Part shown: one piece after another, positions 22,837-31,837 of the stretch
Position numbering within the stretch: the stretch's first letter is position 1
Layout of the letters: each line of letters begins with the position of its first letter
Assembly: GCA_902569735.1 (NCBI GenBank)
Contig: CACFVE010000009.1
Span: forward strand, 1 to 35,884
Reading direction: 5' to 3'
Source of the DNA: an uncultured Pelagibacteraceae bacterium
Lineage (GTDB): Bacteria > Pseudomonadota > Alphaproteobacteria > Pelagibacterales > Pelagibacteraceae
DNA: 35,884 bases
Notes under the pieces: generated by a model
Told to the model about the DNA's origin: nothing
Seen by the model: the letters and a program-made list of their open reading frames with translations, nothing else
Databases searched by the model: none
Translations under genes and position numbers: made by a program

Positions 22837-23633
22837 AGAATTTTATTTTTCAAACTGTATACTAATTTATCTAACTTTGTGACAGGATTTTGTCTTTTTT
22901 TAACAGAATCGGTTATAGTTTTACATAATTGACTACCTAAAACTAATCCATCAGCTGTTTTGAGAGAAGAAATGGTTTTACTTGTTATTCCAAAGCCTAT
23001 TACTAAATTTTTATTATTAATAAGTTTTTTTATTTTTTTATAGTTTTCAATAATTTTTCTTGGGGAAACTTTTAATTTTCCACCCGTTGTAGACAGCATA
23101 CTGATGTAATAAATCATATCATGTGAGTCTCTAATAATTTTTTTCATTCTATCCTTTGAAGTTGTAGGAGATAAAAGTTGAATAAAATTTATTGATTTAG
23201 TTTTGCATTTATTTGCAAAGCTTTTATTTTCAGGATAAGGAAGATCAACTATAATTAATCCATCTACTCCTGATGACTTACAGCTTTTTAAAAAATTATT
23301 TTCACCATTTTGATAAATTAAATTATAATATCCCATAAGAATAATTGGTTTGTTAGGATTAATTTTTTTAAATTTTTTAACAATTTGAAAAACATCTTTT
23401 AATTTAATTCCATTTTTAAGAGCTCGGTGAGAACTACCTTGTATCTGTCCGCCGTCAGCTATAGGAGTGTTGTGTGCAAATCCAAGTTCTAAAATATCGG
23501 CATGTTTTGATATTTTATTTAGAATTTTGAGAGAATTATTTTTAGTATTATCCCCAGCAACGGTATATGTGATTAAAGCTGATCTTTTTTCCTTTTTACA
23601 ATTATCAAAAGCTGCGGCAATTTTTGACCTCAT
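22833..23633 (-). CDS. trpA: Tryptophan synthase alpha subunit
   Basis: A 266-aa TIM-barrel protein that splits indole-3-glycerol phosphate. The catalytic Glu is in ILELGFAHNTPIADGG and the catalytic Asp is in its IADG. GVDGLIIVDLPYPE, LLSPTTSKDRM and VIGFGITSKT follow the family order. Motifs are divergent: the usual PFSDPLADGP is AHNTPIADGG and the phosphate loop GVTG is STTGG. It overlaps the trpB stop by 4 nt and accD by 4 nt. Function is likely given the trpB neighbour. Confidence 0.9.
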   Translation of the reverse strand: MRSKIAAAFDNCKKEKRSALITYTVAGDNTKNNSLKILNKISKHADILELGFAHNTPIADGGQIQGSSHRALKNGIKLKDVFQIVKKFKKINPNKPIILMGYYNLIYQNGENNFLKSCKSSGVDGLIIVDLPYPENKSFANKCKTKSINFIQLLSPTTSKDRMKKIIRDSHDMIYYISMLSTTGGKLKVSPRKIIENYKKIKKLINNKNLVIGFGITSKTISSLKTADGLVLGSQLCKTITDSVKKRQNPVTKLDKLVYSLKNKIL

Positions 23634-24860
23634 CTTATGTATGATCCCAATTTTTGTTTAATAATATCTTTATCTTTAAGACTATCGCCACAGGAGTTCA
23701 CAATAATAATTTCGGATGATTTTAATTTAGGAGCTAATTTAATTGCCTCTGCAAAGGCATGCGAAGGTTCAAGCGAAGGAGAAATGTTTTCAAGTTTAGA
23801 AACCAATTGATAAGCTTTAAGCGCTTCTTCATCACTTGCAGAGGTGTATCTAGCTCTTTTTGTATCTTTGAGAAAACAATGCAAAGGAGAAATTCCTGGA
23901 TAATCAAGACCCGCAGATATTGAATCGGTTGATCCGATCTGACCTTCTTTATCTTGTATAACGTATTGTGCAGCTCCATGAAGAATACCAATTTTAGATC
24001 CATTAGTTAGTGGCGCTGCATGTAGTTTGCTATTTTTGGGTCCACCTGCTTCTATACCAACAAACTCAGCATCAGTATCCATAAATTCATTCCAAAATCC
24101 CATAGCAGAACTACCTCCACCTACACAGTTTAATAGTTTCATTTTTTTTGGAATTCTTCCAAACTCTTCTTTGACTTGTACTATTAGTTCCCTAGAAATT
24201 TGAGCAGTGCTCCATGCACAAATTTTTATAAAAATATTAGGGCCTACTGTGCTGCCCACGCACATTGCTGAGACATTACAGTTTGAAACCCAATATCTCA
24301 TACACTCACTTACAGCATCGACTAAAGTTTGACTTCCTGTGGTTACAGGAACAATCGTTGCACCATTTTTTCTCATTGCTTCTACATTAGGTCTTTGTCT
24401 TTTAATATCTTTAGCTCCCATAAAAATTTTGCATTTAAGACCAAATTTTTTTGCTGCCATTGAGAGCATTTTACCTGCGTAACCGGCGCCTGGTATCCCC
24501 CACAATCTCTCGGAGTCCTGCTCTCCGAGCTATTAAACAATGCACTGTTGCATTATAAATTTTATGGGCGCCACCATTTGCTTCTGATACCACCTTTGCA
24601 TAGATTTGTGCTCCACCTAAATGTTCTGTTAAATTTTCAAGCTTTATAAAAGGAGTGGGAGCTCCGACATAATCTTTAAAATAAAAATCTCTTTCTTTTA
24701 AGAATTTTTTATCTTTTCTTAGTTTTGAAAATAACTCAGTTAAATCATCAATAGGTTTTTTAAGTGTTTCGGGGATGAAATTACCACCAAATTTACCACC
24801 ATACATATAGTTCTTGTCGTGCTGGTCTATTAGTTGAATACCCTTTTTTATCTTCATCAT
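23630..24860 (-). pseudogene. trpB: Tryptophan synthase beta subunit, split by a frameshift
   Basis: The gene lies in two overlapping frames: an N-terminal part 24860-24471 (129 codons, with GGAHKIYNATVH holding the PLP lysine) and a C-terminal part 24505-23630 (GAGYAGKMLSMAA, CVGGGSSAMGFW, SISAGLDYPGISPLHCF). Dropping one base near 24491 (minus strand GAT ACC A GGC GCC) restores DTGAGYAG, matching the family ETGAG loop. So the gene is one nucleotide out of frame. The five-G run at 24497-24501 is a second possible site. The join sits in a GC-rich patch unlike its surroundings. A sequencing error, a real mutation or recoding are all possible. The flanking parts are well kept, which favours an error or a very recent event. 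Confidence 0.88.
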
Positions 24861-24868
24861 TATTTCTT

Positions 24869-25528
24869 TTATAATGATTTAATAAGCTTTTGAATATTTT
24901 TTTTAATATTTCCCATCGTAACAGAACGCCCTATGACCAACCAATCTGAGTTGACTTTTTTGGCCTCCATAGATCGTTTTTGATCATAGTTTTTTTTACC
25001 TATTTGCACTCCTGGAGTAATGATTTCTTTCTTAAAAATCTTCCTGACAATATTTACTTCAAAAGGACTGCAGACTAAAGCATCCAATGCCGCTCTTTTA
25101 GCAAGACTTGCTTGATGGGCTACTAGATTTTTAACTGATCTACTGTATCCTATCATCTTTAAATCTTTGTTATTTAGCGATGTCAAAGTTGATACTCCAA
25201 CTATCTTGATTGATCCTGAAACTTTTTTGACTGCCTTTAAAGCAGCCAAGCCCGATGAAATGTGGACTGTAAGGTAATTTATTTTTAAATCTTTCAATGC
25301 TTTGACAGCCGATAACATTGTATGAACTGTGTCATTTAATTTGAGATCAACAAAAATAATCTTATTTCTTAATTTGGATACAAACTGTCTTCCCTTTTTG
25401 GAGTTCATAAATTCTAATCCAAATTTATATCCAATTTTTATTTTATTTGTTTGTGATTGAGCTATTATTTTTTTAACTTTCGTTAGATCTGTAGTATCAC
25501 AAGCTATAAATATTTTTGTTTTTTTCAT
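24869..25528 (-). CDS. pyrF: Orotidine 5'-phosphate decarboxylase
   Basis: A 219-aa TIM-barrel enzyme that makes UMP in pyrimidine synthesis. The catalytic Asp-Lys-Asp network is in IFVDLKLNDTVHT (usual DLKxxDIPxT), and LTVHISSG, ITPGVQIG and LVIGRSVT complete the family pattern. Length fits. It overlaps ihfB by 4 nt (ATGA) and ends 8 nt before trpB. It sits where many alphaproteobacteria have trpF; the motifs show PyrF rather than TrpF. Confidence 0.92.
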   Translation of the reverse strand: MKKTKIFIACDTTDLTKVKKIIAQSQTNKIKIGYKFGLEFMNSKKGRQFVSKLRNKIIFVDLKLNDTVHTMLSAVKALKDLKINYLTVHISSGLAALKAVKKVSGSIKIVGVSTLTSLNNKDLKMIGYSRSVKNLVAHQASLAKRAALDALVCSPFEVNIVRKIFKKEIITPGVQIGKKNYDQKRSMEAKKVNSDWLVIGRSVTMGNIKKNIQKLIKSL

Positions 25529-25806
25529 TGATTTAAAAATTGTTTAAATTTTTTACTAGCTCTAAATCTCACCTTATTCTTTTTTGGAACATAAATCAGC
25601 TCTCCTGTTTTGGGATTTCTAGCTGAGTATTTCTCTTTAATTTCTTTAACAAAAAAAGTACCAAAACCCCTTAATTCTGCTGTTCTTTTATTTATCAATG
25701 CTTCTTCAATACTTTTGAAGAAAGTATCTATAATTGTTTCTAATTGAAGCTTATTAAGTTTTGGATGTTTTTTTTTAAGTTGTTTAATGATCTCGGGTCG
25801 TGACAA
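25525..25806 (-). CDS. ihfB: Integration host factor beta subunit
   Basis: A 93-aa HU/IHF-family DNA-bending protein. RGFGTFFVKEIKEKYSARNPKTGE matches the DNA-contacting arm region, with the usual RNPKTG. The start is a TTG (25804-25806) directly after the rpsA stop codon, with no space; no ATG exists early enough to keep the N-terminal helix (SRPEIIKQLKKK). Position right after rpsA identifies it as the beta subunit. Coupled translation from rpsA is likely. Confidence 0.93.
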   Translation of the reverse strand: MSRPEIIKQLKKKHPKLNKLQLETIIDTFFKSIEEALINKRTAELRGFGTFFVKEIKEKYSARNPKTGELIYVPKKNKVRFRASKKFKQFLNQ

Positions 25807-27537
25807 TTATTTTTCTTCTTCTTTTTTCTTTTTTTTACTGCCTATAGCTTTTTCAAAGATTCCTTTTAAAGTCGCACCTGATTTGGTAGCTCCTTCACCA
25901 AACTTGGCAATAAGAGATTTTTCTTCATCTATTTGAGCAGCTTTTACACTTAGCTTTATTTTTCTATTTTTTAAATCTAATTCTGTAATTTTAGCATCTA
26001 GAGCATTTCCTGGAGAAAAAACCTCTGGACGAGCATCAGCAGACTCTTTAGCCAGGTCAGCTCTTCTAATTGCTACGATTAATTTTTTTTCTTTATCTAC
26101 AGCAACTTTTACTCCAGATTTTAATACTCCATGTATTCTTGTTGTAATAACATCACCTACTTTTTTATTGTTATCTTTAAACCAATCTAAAGGATCTCTA
26201 TTTAATGCTCTCTTAGAAAATCTGATTTTATCATCTTTTATTTCAATAATTTTTACATTTATAATTTCATTTTTTTTGAATTTCTTAAGATCTTCTATAT
26301 TTTCTTCATAAGATATTTCTTTATAATGCAACATTCCTGTTAAACCTGATTCCGTTAATTCCCCAAATATTGCTTTATCTGTGATATTATTTATTTTAAT
26401 TTTTACTTCTTTGCCTACGCTCTCTTTGATTTTGTTCCAAGGATTGTCTAATGTTGCTTTATAGGATAACGAAATTCTTTTTGACTCTTTATCAATATTA
26501 ACGATTTTAAATTTAATATTTTGAGATACTGATAGAATTTTACTTGGTTTAACATTTCTATTTGTCCAATCTAATTCTGAGTTATGGATTAAACCTTCAA
26601 TTCCATCTTCAATTCGAACAAAACAACCATAGTCCATAATTTTTGTAACAGTACCTTTATAAAACTCTCCAACTTTGTACTTTTTCTCAATATTTGAATA
26701 TGGATCCTCAGTTAATGCTTTAACAGATGCTGATACACGATTTGTTTTTGGATCAATTTTTGTAATTTTAACTTTTAGTTTTTGACCAATAGTCACTAAA
26801 TCAGATGGTTTTTTTACTCTGCCATGACTTAAGTCTGAAACATGCAATAGTGCGTCTACACCATTTATATCTAGAAAAATTCCCCAATCTGTAGTTGCTT
26901 TCACAATTGCATCATCTACTACTGTACCTTCTTTAATATTCTTTAACGCTTCCATAATTTCTGCGTTTTTACTTTTTTCGAGCACAGCTCTTCTCGAAAC
27001 ACAAACATTCCCACGATTTTTATCAATTCTAGTTGCAATTACTTTTACTGGTGTGTTCATTAAATGATCAATTTTTTTTAAAGGTCTTATATCTATCTGT
27101 GAGGATGGCATGAAACAAGGCAAACCTTCTACAGTGGCTATGAAACCACCTTTAACTTTTCCTGTGATATAACCTGTTAATTCTTCTTGAGATTCAAAAA
27201 CTTTTTCCATCTTTTTCCAAGCCTTCATTTTTCTTGCTTTGTCTCTAGAAATAATTATTTCACCTCTCGCGCTTTCAATTCTGTCTAAATATACATCAAT
27301 GGTTGAACCAACTTTTAATTTTGATAGCTCATCATCATTTTTAAATTCCTCTACTGGTATCATACCTTCCATTTTAGCTTTACAGTCTACTACGATAAAA
27401 TTTTTTGTTATTTCAGTGACTGTAGCTTTAATGATTTCGTTTTCTTTTAATTTTCTGTCTTTAAAGTCTTTTTCAAGAAGGCTTTGAAATTCTTTATGTA
27501 AGGGATTTGTTTTATTTAATTCTTGTTCGATTGCCAT
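25807..27537 (-). CDS. rpsA: 30S ribosomal protein S1
   Basis: A 576-aa protein made of six S1 (OB-fold) repeats, at roughly 35-103, 116-185, 203-270, 288-358, 375-441 and 459-530, ending in a Lys/Glu tail. Clear repeat cores are GWGIFLDINGVDALLHVSDL and DYGCFVRIEDGIEGLIHNSEL. It brings mRNA to the 30S subunit, important where Shine-Dalgarno sites are weak, as in much of this window. It overlaps the end of cmk by 26 nt, and ihfB follows at once. Confidence 0.97.
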   Translation of the reverse strand: MAIEQELNKTNPLHKEFQSLLEKDFKDRKLKENEIIKATVTEITKNFIVVDCKAKMEGMIPVEEFKNDDELSKLKVGSTIDVYLDRIESARGEIIISRDKARKMKAWKKMEKVFESQEELTGYITGKVKGGFIATVEGLPCFMPSSQIDIRPLKKIDHLMNTPVKVIATRIDKNRGNVCVSRRAVLEKSKNAEIMEALKNIKEGTVVDDAIVKATTDWGIFLDINGVDALLHVSDLSHGRVKKPSDLVTIGQKLKVKITKIDPKTNRVSASVKALTEDPYSNIEKKYKVGEFYKGTVTKIMDYGCFVRIEDGIEGLIHNSELDWTNRNVKPSKILSVSQNIKFKIVNIDKESKRISLSYKATLDNPWNKIKESVGKEVKIKINNITDKAIFGELTESGLTGMLHYKEISYEENIEDLKKFKKNEIINVKIIEIKDDKIRFSKRALNRDPLDWFKDNNKKVGDVITTRIHGVLKSGVKVAVDKEKKLIVAIRRADLAKESADARPEVFSPGNALDAKITELDLKNRKIKLSVKAAQIDEEKSLIAKFGEGATKSGATLKGIFEKAIGSKKKKKEEEK

Positions 27538-28183
27538 ATTTAATTTTAATCATTTTCTCCACGTATTTAGACATTTTTTTCACCATAGCCTTTTTGTTTA
27601 ATTTTCCGGTGTCGATTTCTATCGCATCTCTATGTTTGAGTAAAGGACTACTTTTTCTTTTGATGTCGTGATTATTTCTTATTCTTAAGGCTTTTTTAAC
27701 GTCTTTAATTTTAATTTTATTATTATTTTTTTTTAACTCTTTGTATCTTCTAAAAGCTGCTGTATTTAAATTACATTTAAAAAAAAATTTTACATCTGAA
27801 TTGGGAAGAATTTTTGTTGATATATCTCTTCCCTCTATACAGCAACTTTTATTTTTTTTTGCAAAATTTACTTGAAAACTTTTTAAAATTTTTCTCACCT
27901 TGTAAATTTTTGCAATAATTGCACTATGCTTTGATATCTCAGGTGTATGTAATTTTATCTTATCTAATTTTTTATAATTAAGTGTACTAAACTTTTTTTT
28001 TAATAAATTGATTTTATTTTTAGGCTTATGCTTAATCAAAAGAAAACTAGCATATCTATATAATAAACCAGATGATAAAAATTTAAGATTGTATTTTTTT
28101 GAGATAATTTTTGCACCAGTAGATTTACCAGTGGCAGCTCCTCCATCACACGAAATTTGAATTATTTTATTTTTTAATTTCAA
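27512..28183 (-). CDS. cmk: Cytidylate kinase
   Basis: A 223-aa nucleoside monophosphate kinase that makes CDP from CMP. The P-loop is GGAATGKST (14-22), SSGLLYR forms the start of the NMP-binding region, and CCIEGRDISTKILPNSDVKFF matches the Cmk core. The lid is in RNNHDIKRKSSPL and the end has DAIEIDTG. It sits between aroA (17-nt overlap) and rpsA (26-nt overlap), the conserved bacterial order. Confidence 0.93.
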   Translation of the reverse strand: MKLKNKIIQISCDGGAATGKSTGAKIISKKYNLKFLSSGLLYRYASFLLIKHKPKNKINLLKKKFSTLNYKKLDKIKLHTPEISKHSAIIAKIYKVRKILKSFQVNFAKKNKSCCIEGRDISTKILPNSDVKFFFKCNLNTAAFRRYKELKKNNNKIKIKDVKKALRIRNNHDIKRKSSPLLKHRDAIEIDTGKLNKKAMVKKMSKYVEKMIKIKYGNRTRIK

Positions 28184-29513
28184 AATTAGCTCCTAACGAT
28201 TTTATTAATTTTAAAAAATTTGGTGAAGATGTATTTACTGTTTCAAAATTATTAATCTTGGCTCTAATTCCAGTAATTAAAGATAATATTGCAGAAGACA
28301 TACAAATTCTGTGATCTTTTAAATTTGGTACAGTAATTTTTTTATTTTTAATTTCAATAAAATTTTTTCCAAAAACTTTCATCTCATTTTTTTTAGAGAT
28401 GCTCTTAATCCCAATTTGTTTTAAAACTTTTTGCATTTCTTTAATACGATTGCTTTCTTTATTCGCCAAATCTTCAATTCCTTTAAAAACAGATGTGCCT
28501 TTGGTTAAGGCTGCAATACAAAATAAAATTGGGAACTCATCTGTAGTTTTTTCATAAAAATTTTTAGATGCTATAATAGGTTTTTTTAATTTTCCACTTT
28601 TAATATTTATGTCACCTACTATTTCATTATTTTTTTTTCTTTTGTTAGAGAATTTTATATTTGCTCCATGTTTTTTTAATAATTCATAAAATCCAATTCT
28701 AGTAGGGTTTAAACCTACATTTTTAATTTTAAGAGCTGAATTGTTATTCAATAGAGTCAAAGCAACAAAAAAAGCTGCAGAAGAAGGATCACCAGGTATG
28801 TTAATATTAATTGGATTTAAATTTTTTTTTCCAAATATTTTTATAAGTTTTTTTCTTCCTTTTCTTATTTTAATAGCATTAGAATTTTTGATCAGCATAT
28901 TTTCAGTATGATCTCTACTTTTTTTATCTTCAATTATTTCAGTAGTTCCAAAAGAATTTAAACCGGCTAACATAGCAGCACTTTTGAGTTGAGCTGAAAC
29001 GCCCGCCTTATAGTTGATACCGACTGGCATTTCTGTAGAAACAAGTTTTAAAGGAAAATTAAATTTATCTTTAGGTAAAAATTCTGCTCCAAATTCTGAC
29101 ATTATTTTAATTAATTTTTTCATACTTCTTTTATTTAAAGAATGATCACCTTGTATTTTTATTTCAATGTCAGGGGTAGTTGATAATATTCCTATTAAAA
29201 GTCTTGCTAAGGTACCTGAATTTCCAAAGTTCAAATTTAAATTTTTTTTTGCAAATAATGAGCCAAGACCCTTTCCATAAATCAAATAGGATTTAGAATT
29301 TTTTTTTATTTTAACACCAAGTTTCTTAAGGCAATTAATTGTAGAAAAAATATCTTCAGACTCCAAAACATTTTTTGCTACAGAAACATCCTCACAAATT
29401 GATCCAATTAAAAAACTTCTGATAGATAAAGATTTATCAGAGTCGACTTGAATTGATTTTATAAAAGGTTTTATTTTACGATTGATATTTAAAGAAAAAC
29501 TTTTAGCTTGCAT
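28167..29513 (-). CDS. aroA: 3-phosphoshikimate 1-carboxyvinyltransferase (EPSP synthase)
   Basis: A 448-aa enzyme joining PEP to shikimate-3-phosphate in aromatic amino acid synthesis. The N-terminal DKSLSIRSFLIGSI and FGNSGTLARLLIGIL match the usual 'DKSxxxRxxl' and 'GNxGTxxRL' sites; GDPSSAAFFVA, DEFPILFCIAAL and DHRICMSSAIL follow. GNSGTLARLL suggests a class II-like PEP loop. It starts 8 nt after lptB and overlaps cmk. Confidence 0.94.
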   Translation of the reverse strand: MQAKSFSLNINRKIKPFIKSIQVDSDKSLSIRSFLIGSICEDVSVAKNVLESEDIFSTINCLKKLGVKIKKNSKSYLIYGKGLGSLFAKKNLNLNFGNSGTLARLLIGILSTTPDIEIKIQGDHSLNKRSMKKLIKIMSEFGAEFLPKDKFNFPLKLVSTEMPVGINYKAGVSAQLKSAAMLAGLNSFGTTEIIEDKKSRDHTENMLIKNSNAIKIRKGRKKLIKIFGKKNLNPININIPGDPSSAAFFVALTLLNNNSALKIKNVGLNPTRIGFYELLKKHGANIKFSNKRKKNNEIVGDINIKSGKLKKPIIASKNFYEKTTDEFPILFCIAALTKGTSVFKGIEDLANKESNRIKEMQKVLKQIGIKSISKKNEMKVFGKNFIEIKNKKITVPNLKDHRICMSSAILSLITGIRAKINNFETVNTSSPNFLKLIKSLGANFEIKK

Positions 29514-29521
29514 TAAGTTTA

Positions 29522-30274
29522 TTAAAATTGAGATCCAAAATAATGCTCTATTGCCTTTGATGATTTTAAAAGTTCTCTTGAAGTTCCTTCAGCTATAATT
29601 GATTGCTCACCAAGTACATAGCTTCTATCAGTTATATCAAATAAGTTTTTTACATTGTGATCTGTTACTAGGATTGCAGTACCACTAGATTGAATTTTTA
29701 AAATATATTTTTGAATGTCCTGAATTACTAAAGGATCTAAGGCAGCTAAAGGCTCATCTAGCAAAACTATTTTTGGTTTATTTATCATTATTCTTGCCAT
29801 CATTAATCTTCTAATTTCTCCACCTGATAGTACAGAAGCATTTAAAGTTCTTAAGTGTTGTAAATTAAATTCATCAAGGAGCTTTTCTGTAATTTCTTTT
29901 TGATTTTCAGAATTTTTTATACTGATTTGAGCGATCCCAATTATATTGTCATAAACACTCATATTAAATACACTTCTTTGTTGAGGAAGATAACCCAAGC
30001 CCTCTTTTGATCTTAAATGCATCGGAATTTGCTCTATAGATTTATTGTTTAAATATATTTTTCCTCCCTCAGGATTTTGTTCACCAATGCACATTGAAAA
30101 CAAAGTTGTTTTTCCACAACCATTCGGTCCAAGAATCCCAACACATTCTCCTGGAAAAACTTTTAGTGAGAGTTTTTTTAAAATAGGTCTTCCATCAAAA
30201 GACTTGTTTATATCTTTAACTTCAAAGATAGGTTTGTCTTTTTTAAATTTTAAAATTCTAAAACCTTTTTTCAT
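29522..30274 (-). CDS. lptB: LPS export ABC transporter ATPase LptB
   Basis: A 250-aa ABC ATPase that powers lipopolysaccharide extraction with LptFGC. Walker A is GPNGCGKTT (49-57), the signature LSGGEIRR starts at 149, and Walker B is IVLLDEP (169-175), followed by LAALDP and the H-loop TDHNVKN. The fit to LptB over other ABC ATPases comes from GYLPQQRSVF and the overlap with lptC (17 nt). Confidence 0.93.
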   Translation of the reverse strand: MKKGFRILKFKKDKPIFEVKDINKSFDGRPILKKLSLKVFPGECVGILGPNGCGKTTLFSMCIGEQNPEGGKIYLNNKSIEQIPMHLRSKEGLGYLPQQRSVFNMSVYDNIIGIAQISIKNSENQKEITEKLLDEFNLQHLRTLNASVLSGGEIRRLMMARIMINKPKIVLLDEPLAALDPLVIQDIQKYILKIQSSGTAILVTDHNVKNLFDITDRSYVLGEQSIIAEGTSRELLKSSKAIEHYFGSQF

Positions 30275-30860
30275 CCAATTTTACGTTAGCTGTTATTTTA
30301 CCATCATTAAAAGATGTAATAGCTAAATTTTGTTTCGTTATATCAAATAATAATTTATCTGCAATCAAGTTTCCTCTTATATCGTTAATTCTTACATTTT
30401 CATAAATACTAAGATAATTACCTGTGTTTGAATAATTAGCTTTTTCTGCAAAAAGTTCGCTGTCCATATAATTTGCTTTTACATTTTTGGAAAATTCCAT
30501 ATCAAAGTTTTTATTATTATATATTCCTTCATCAGACCAAATATATAATATTGTATTGTCTTTAAAATAAAATATTGCATGCACAGTTTCCATATAGACG
30601 ATTTCAGGCTTAAATTCATCTAAACGTGCCTTCTCAGATTTTAATAAATATCTATTTCCTCGAAGATCAAGACCAGTATATTCTATATTAAAAAACAAAT
30701 CTTTATCATCTTCATCTTTTAAAGCCTCTTTAACTTGTTCAGCCTCCACTAGATCTGTATTACTATCTTCTTTATTGTAATAAGTGAGATAAATTATTAT
30801 TAGACTAAAAATTAGTAAGGAAAATTGAATAATTCTTAATTTTTTTTTTCTATCAATCAT
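30258..30860 (-). CDS. lptC: LptC-like LPS export protein
   Basis: A 200-aa protein with one N-terminal membrane helix (about 11-26) and a periplasmic beta-jellyroll-like region, the LptC layout. Indicative stretches are YTGLDLRGNRYLLKSEKARL, WSDEGIYNNKNFDMEFSKNVKA and NIRGNLIADKLLFDI-type repeats near the end. It connects LptBFG to the periplasmic bridge. It overlaps kdsD by 4 nt and lptB by 17 nt. No lptA lies between lptC and lptB, where it is usually found. Confidence 0.85.
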   Translation of the reverse strand: MIDRKKKLRIIQFSLLIFSLIIIYLTYYNKEDSNTDLVEAEQVKEALKDEDDKDLFFNIEYTGLDLRGNRYLLKSEKARLDEFKPEIVYMETVHAIFYFKDNTILYIWSDEGIYNNKNFDMEFSKNVKANYMDSELFAEKANYSNTGNYLSIYENVRINDIRGNLIADKLLFDITKQNLAITSFNDGKITANVKLDEKRF

Positions 30861-31837
30861 TTAAGACCATATTGCAAAAGAAAATGTATATGGATAATTC
30901 CTTTTAATTTCACTTTGTTTTTTTTGTTAAAATCTTTATCTGCAACAACAAGTAAACTTGTAATTTTTTTCTCGTTCATTATTGCTAAAGCTTTAGAAGC
31001 TGGCATGCTTTCATTAATCATCATAGGTTTTTTTGTCATAAATTTAGTAAGATTATTAGTTTTTGAAATAAATTTCATCTCTCTTCTTAAATCTCCATCA
31101 GTAACCAAGCCAACTATATTTTGATTTTTTAGTATCACTACAATACCCAACTTTTTTTGGTTCATAACTTTTAATGCATCATTTAATTTCTTTTTGAAAT
31201 TTATTAATGGAAGTCTATTTCCAGTGACCATAATATCTTTTGCTAAAAGTAAAGCACTGCCGATGTTTCCTCCTGGATGAAACACTTTAAATTTTTCTTT
31301 AGAAAAATTTTTTTTACGCATAACAGTCGTAGCTAAACAATCTCCAAGCAACATGGTAATGGATGTGCTTGATGTTGGAACCATTCCCGTTACATCAGAT
31401 TCCTTAACTTTTGGTAGTAAAATTTTTATATCACTTGCTTTAAGAAGAAGGCTATCAGGTTTAGAAGCAACACCTATTATCTTTATTCTAAAACGATTAG
31501 CGTATTTAAGCATGTTCGTTAGCTCTGCAGTATTTCCTGAATAAGAAAAAATAATTAAGATGTCTTTTCTTTCTATTTGACCCATATCTCCGTGTAAGGC
31601 TTGGGCAGGATCACAAAAGAAACTTGGAATTCCAACACTTGAAAATGTTGCTGAAATTTTTCTAGCAATTAATCCTGATTTACCAATGCCTCCAAAAACA
31701 ACTTTACCTTTGCAATTTAAAATTAAGTCGACTGCTTTGACAAAAGAATTGTTAAAAACTTTATTAATTTTTTTTAATTCTTTAATTTGTATATTAGCAG
31801 CCTTTTTAGCTAAATTTATATAATCCCTTTTACTCAT
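30857..31837 (-). CDS. kdsD: Arabinose-5-phosphate isomerase (KpsF/GutQ/KdsD)
   Basis: A 326-aa enzyme converting ribulose-5-phosphate to arabinose-5-phosphate, the first step to Kdo of lipopolysaccharide. A SIS domain (about 35-175; VFGGIGKSGLIARKISATFSS is positions 46-66, plus FSYSGNTAEL) is followed by two CBS domains (about 200-326; LGIVVILKNQNIVGLVTDGDLRR in the first). Length fits. It shares a base with the rnd-like gene stop and overlaps lptC, so it belongs to the LPS operon. Confidence 0.93.
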   Translation of the reverse strand: MSKRDYINLAKKAANIQIKELKKINKVFNNSFVKAVDLILNCKGKVVFGGIGKSGLIARKISATFSSVGIPSFFCDPAQALHGDMGQIERKDILIIFSYSGNTAELTNMLKYANRFRIKIIGVASKPDSLLLKASDIKILLPKVKESDVTGMVPTSSTSITMLLGDCLATTVMRKKNFSKEKFKVFHPGGNIGSALLLAKDIMVTGNRLPLINFKKKLNDALKVMNQKKLGIVVILKNQNIVGLVTDGDLRREMKFISKTNNLTKFMTKKPMMINESMPASKALAIMNEKKITSLLVVADKDFNKKNKVKLKGIIHIHFLLQYGLK

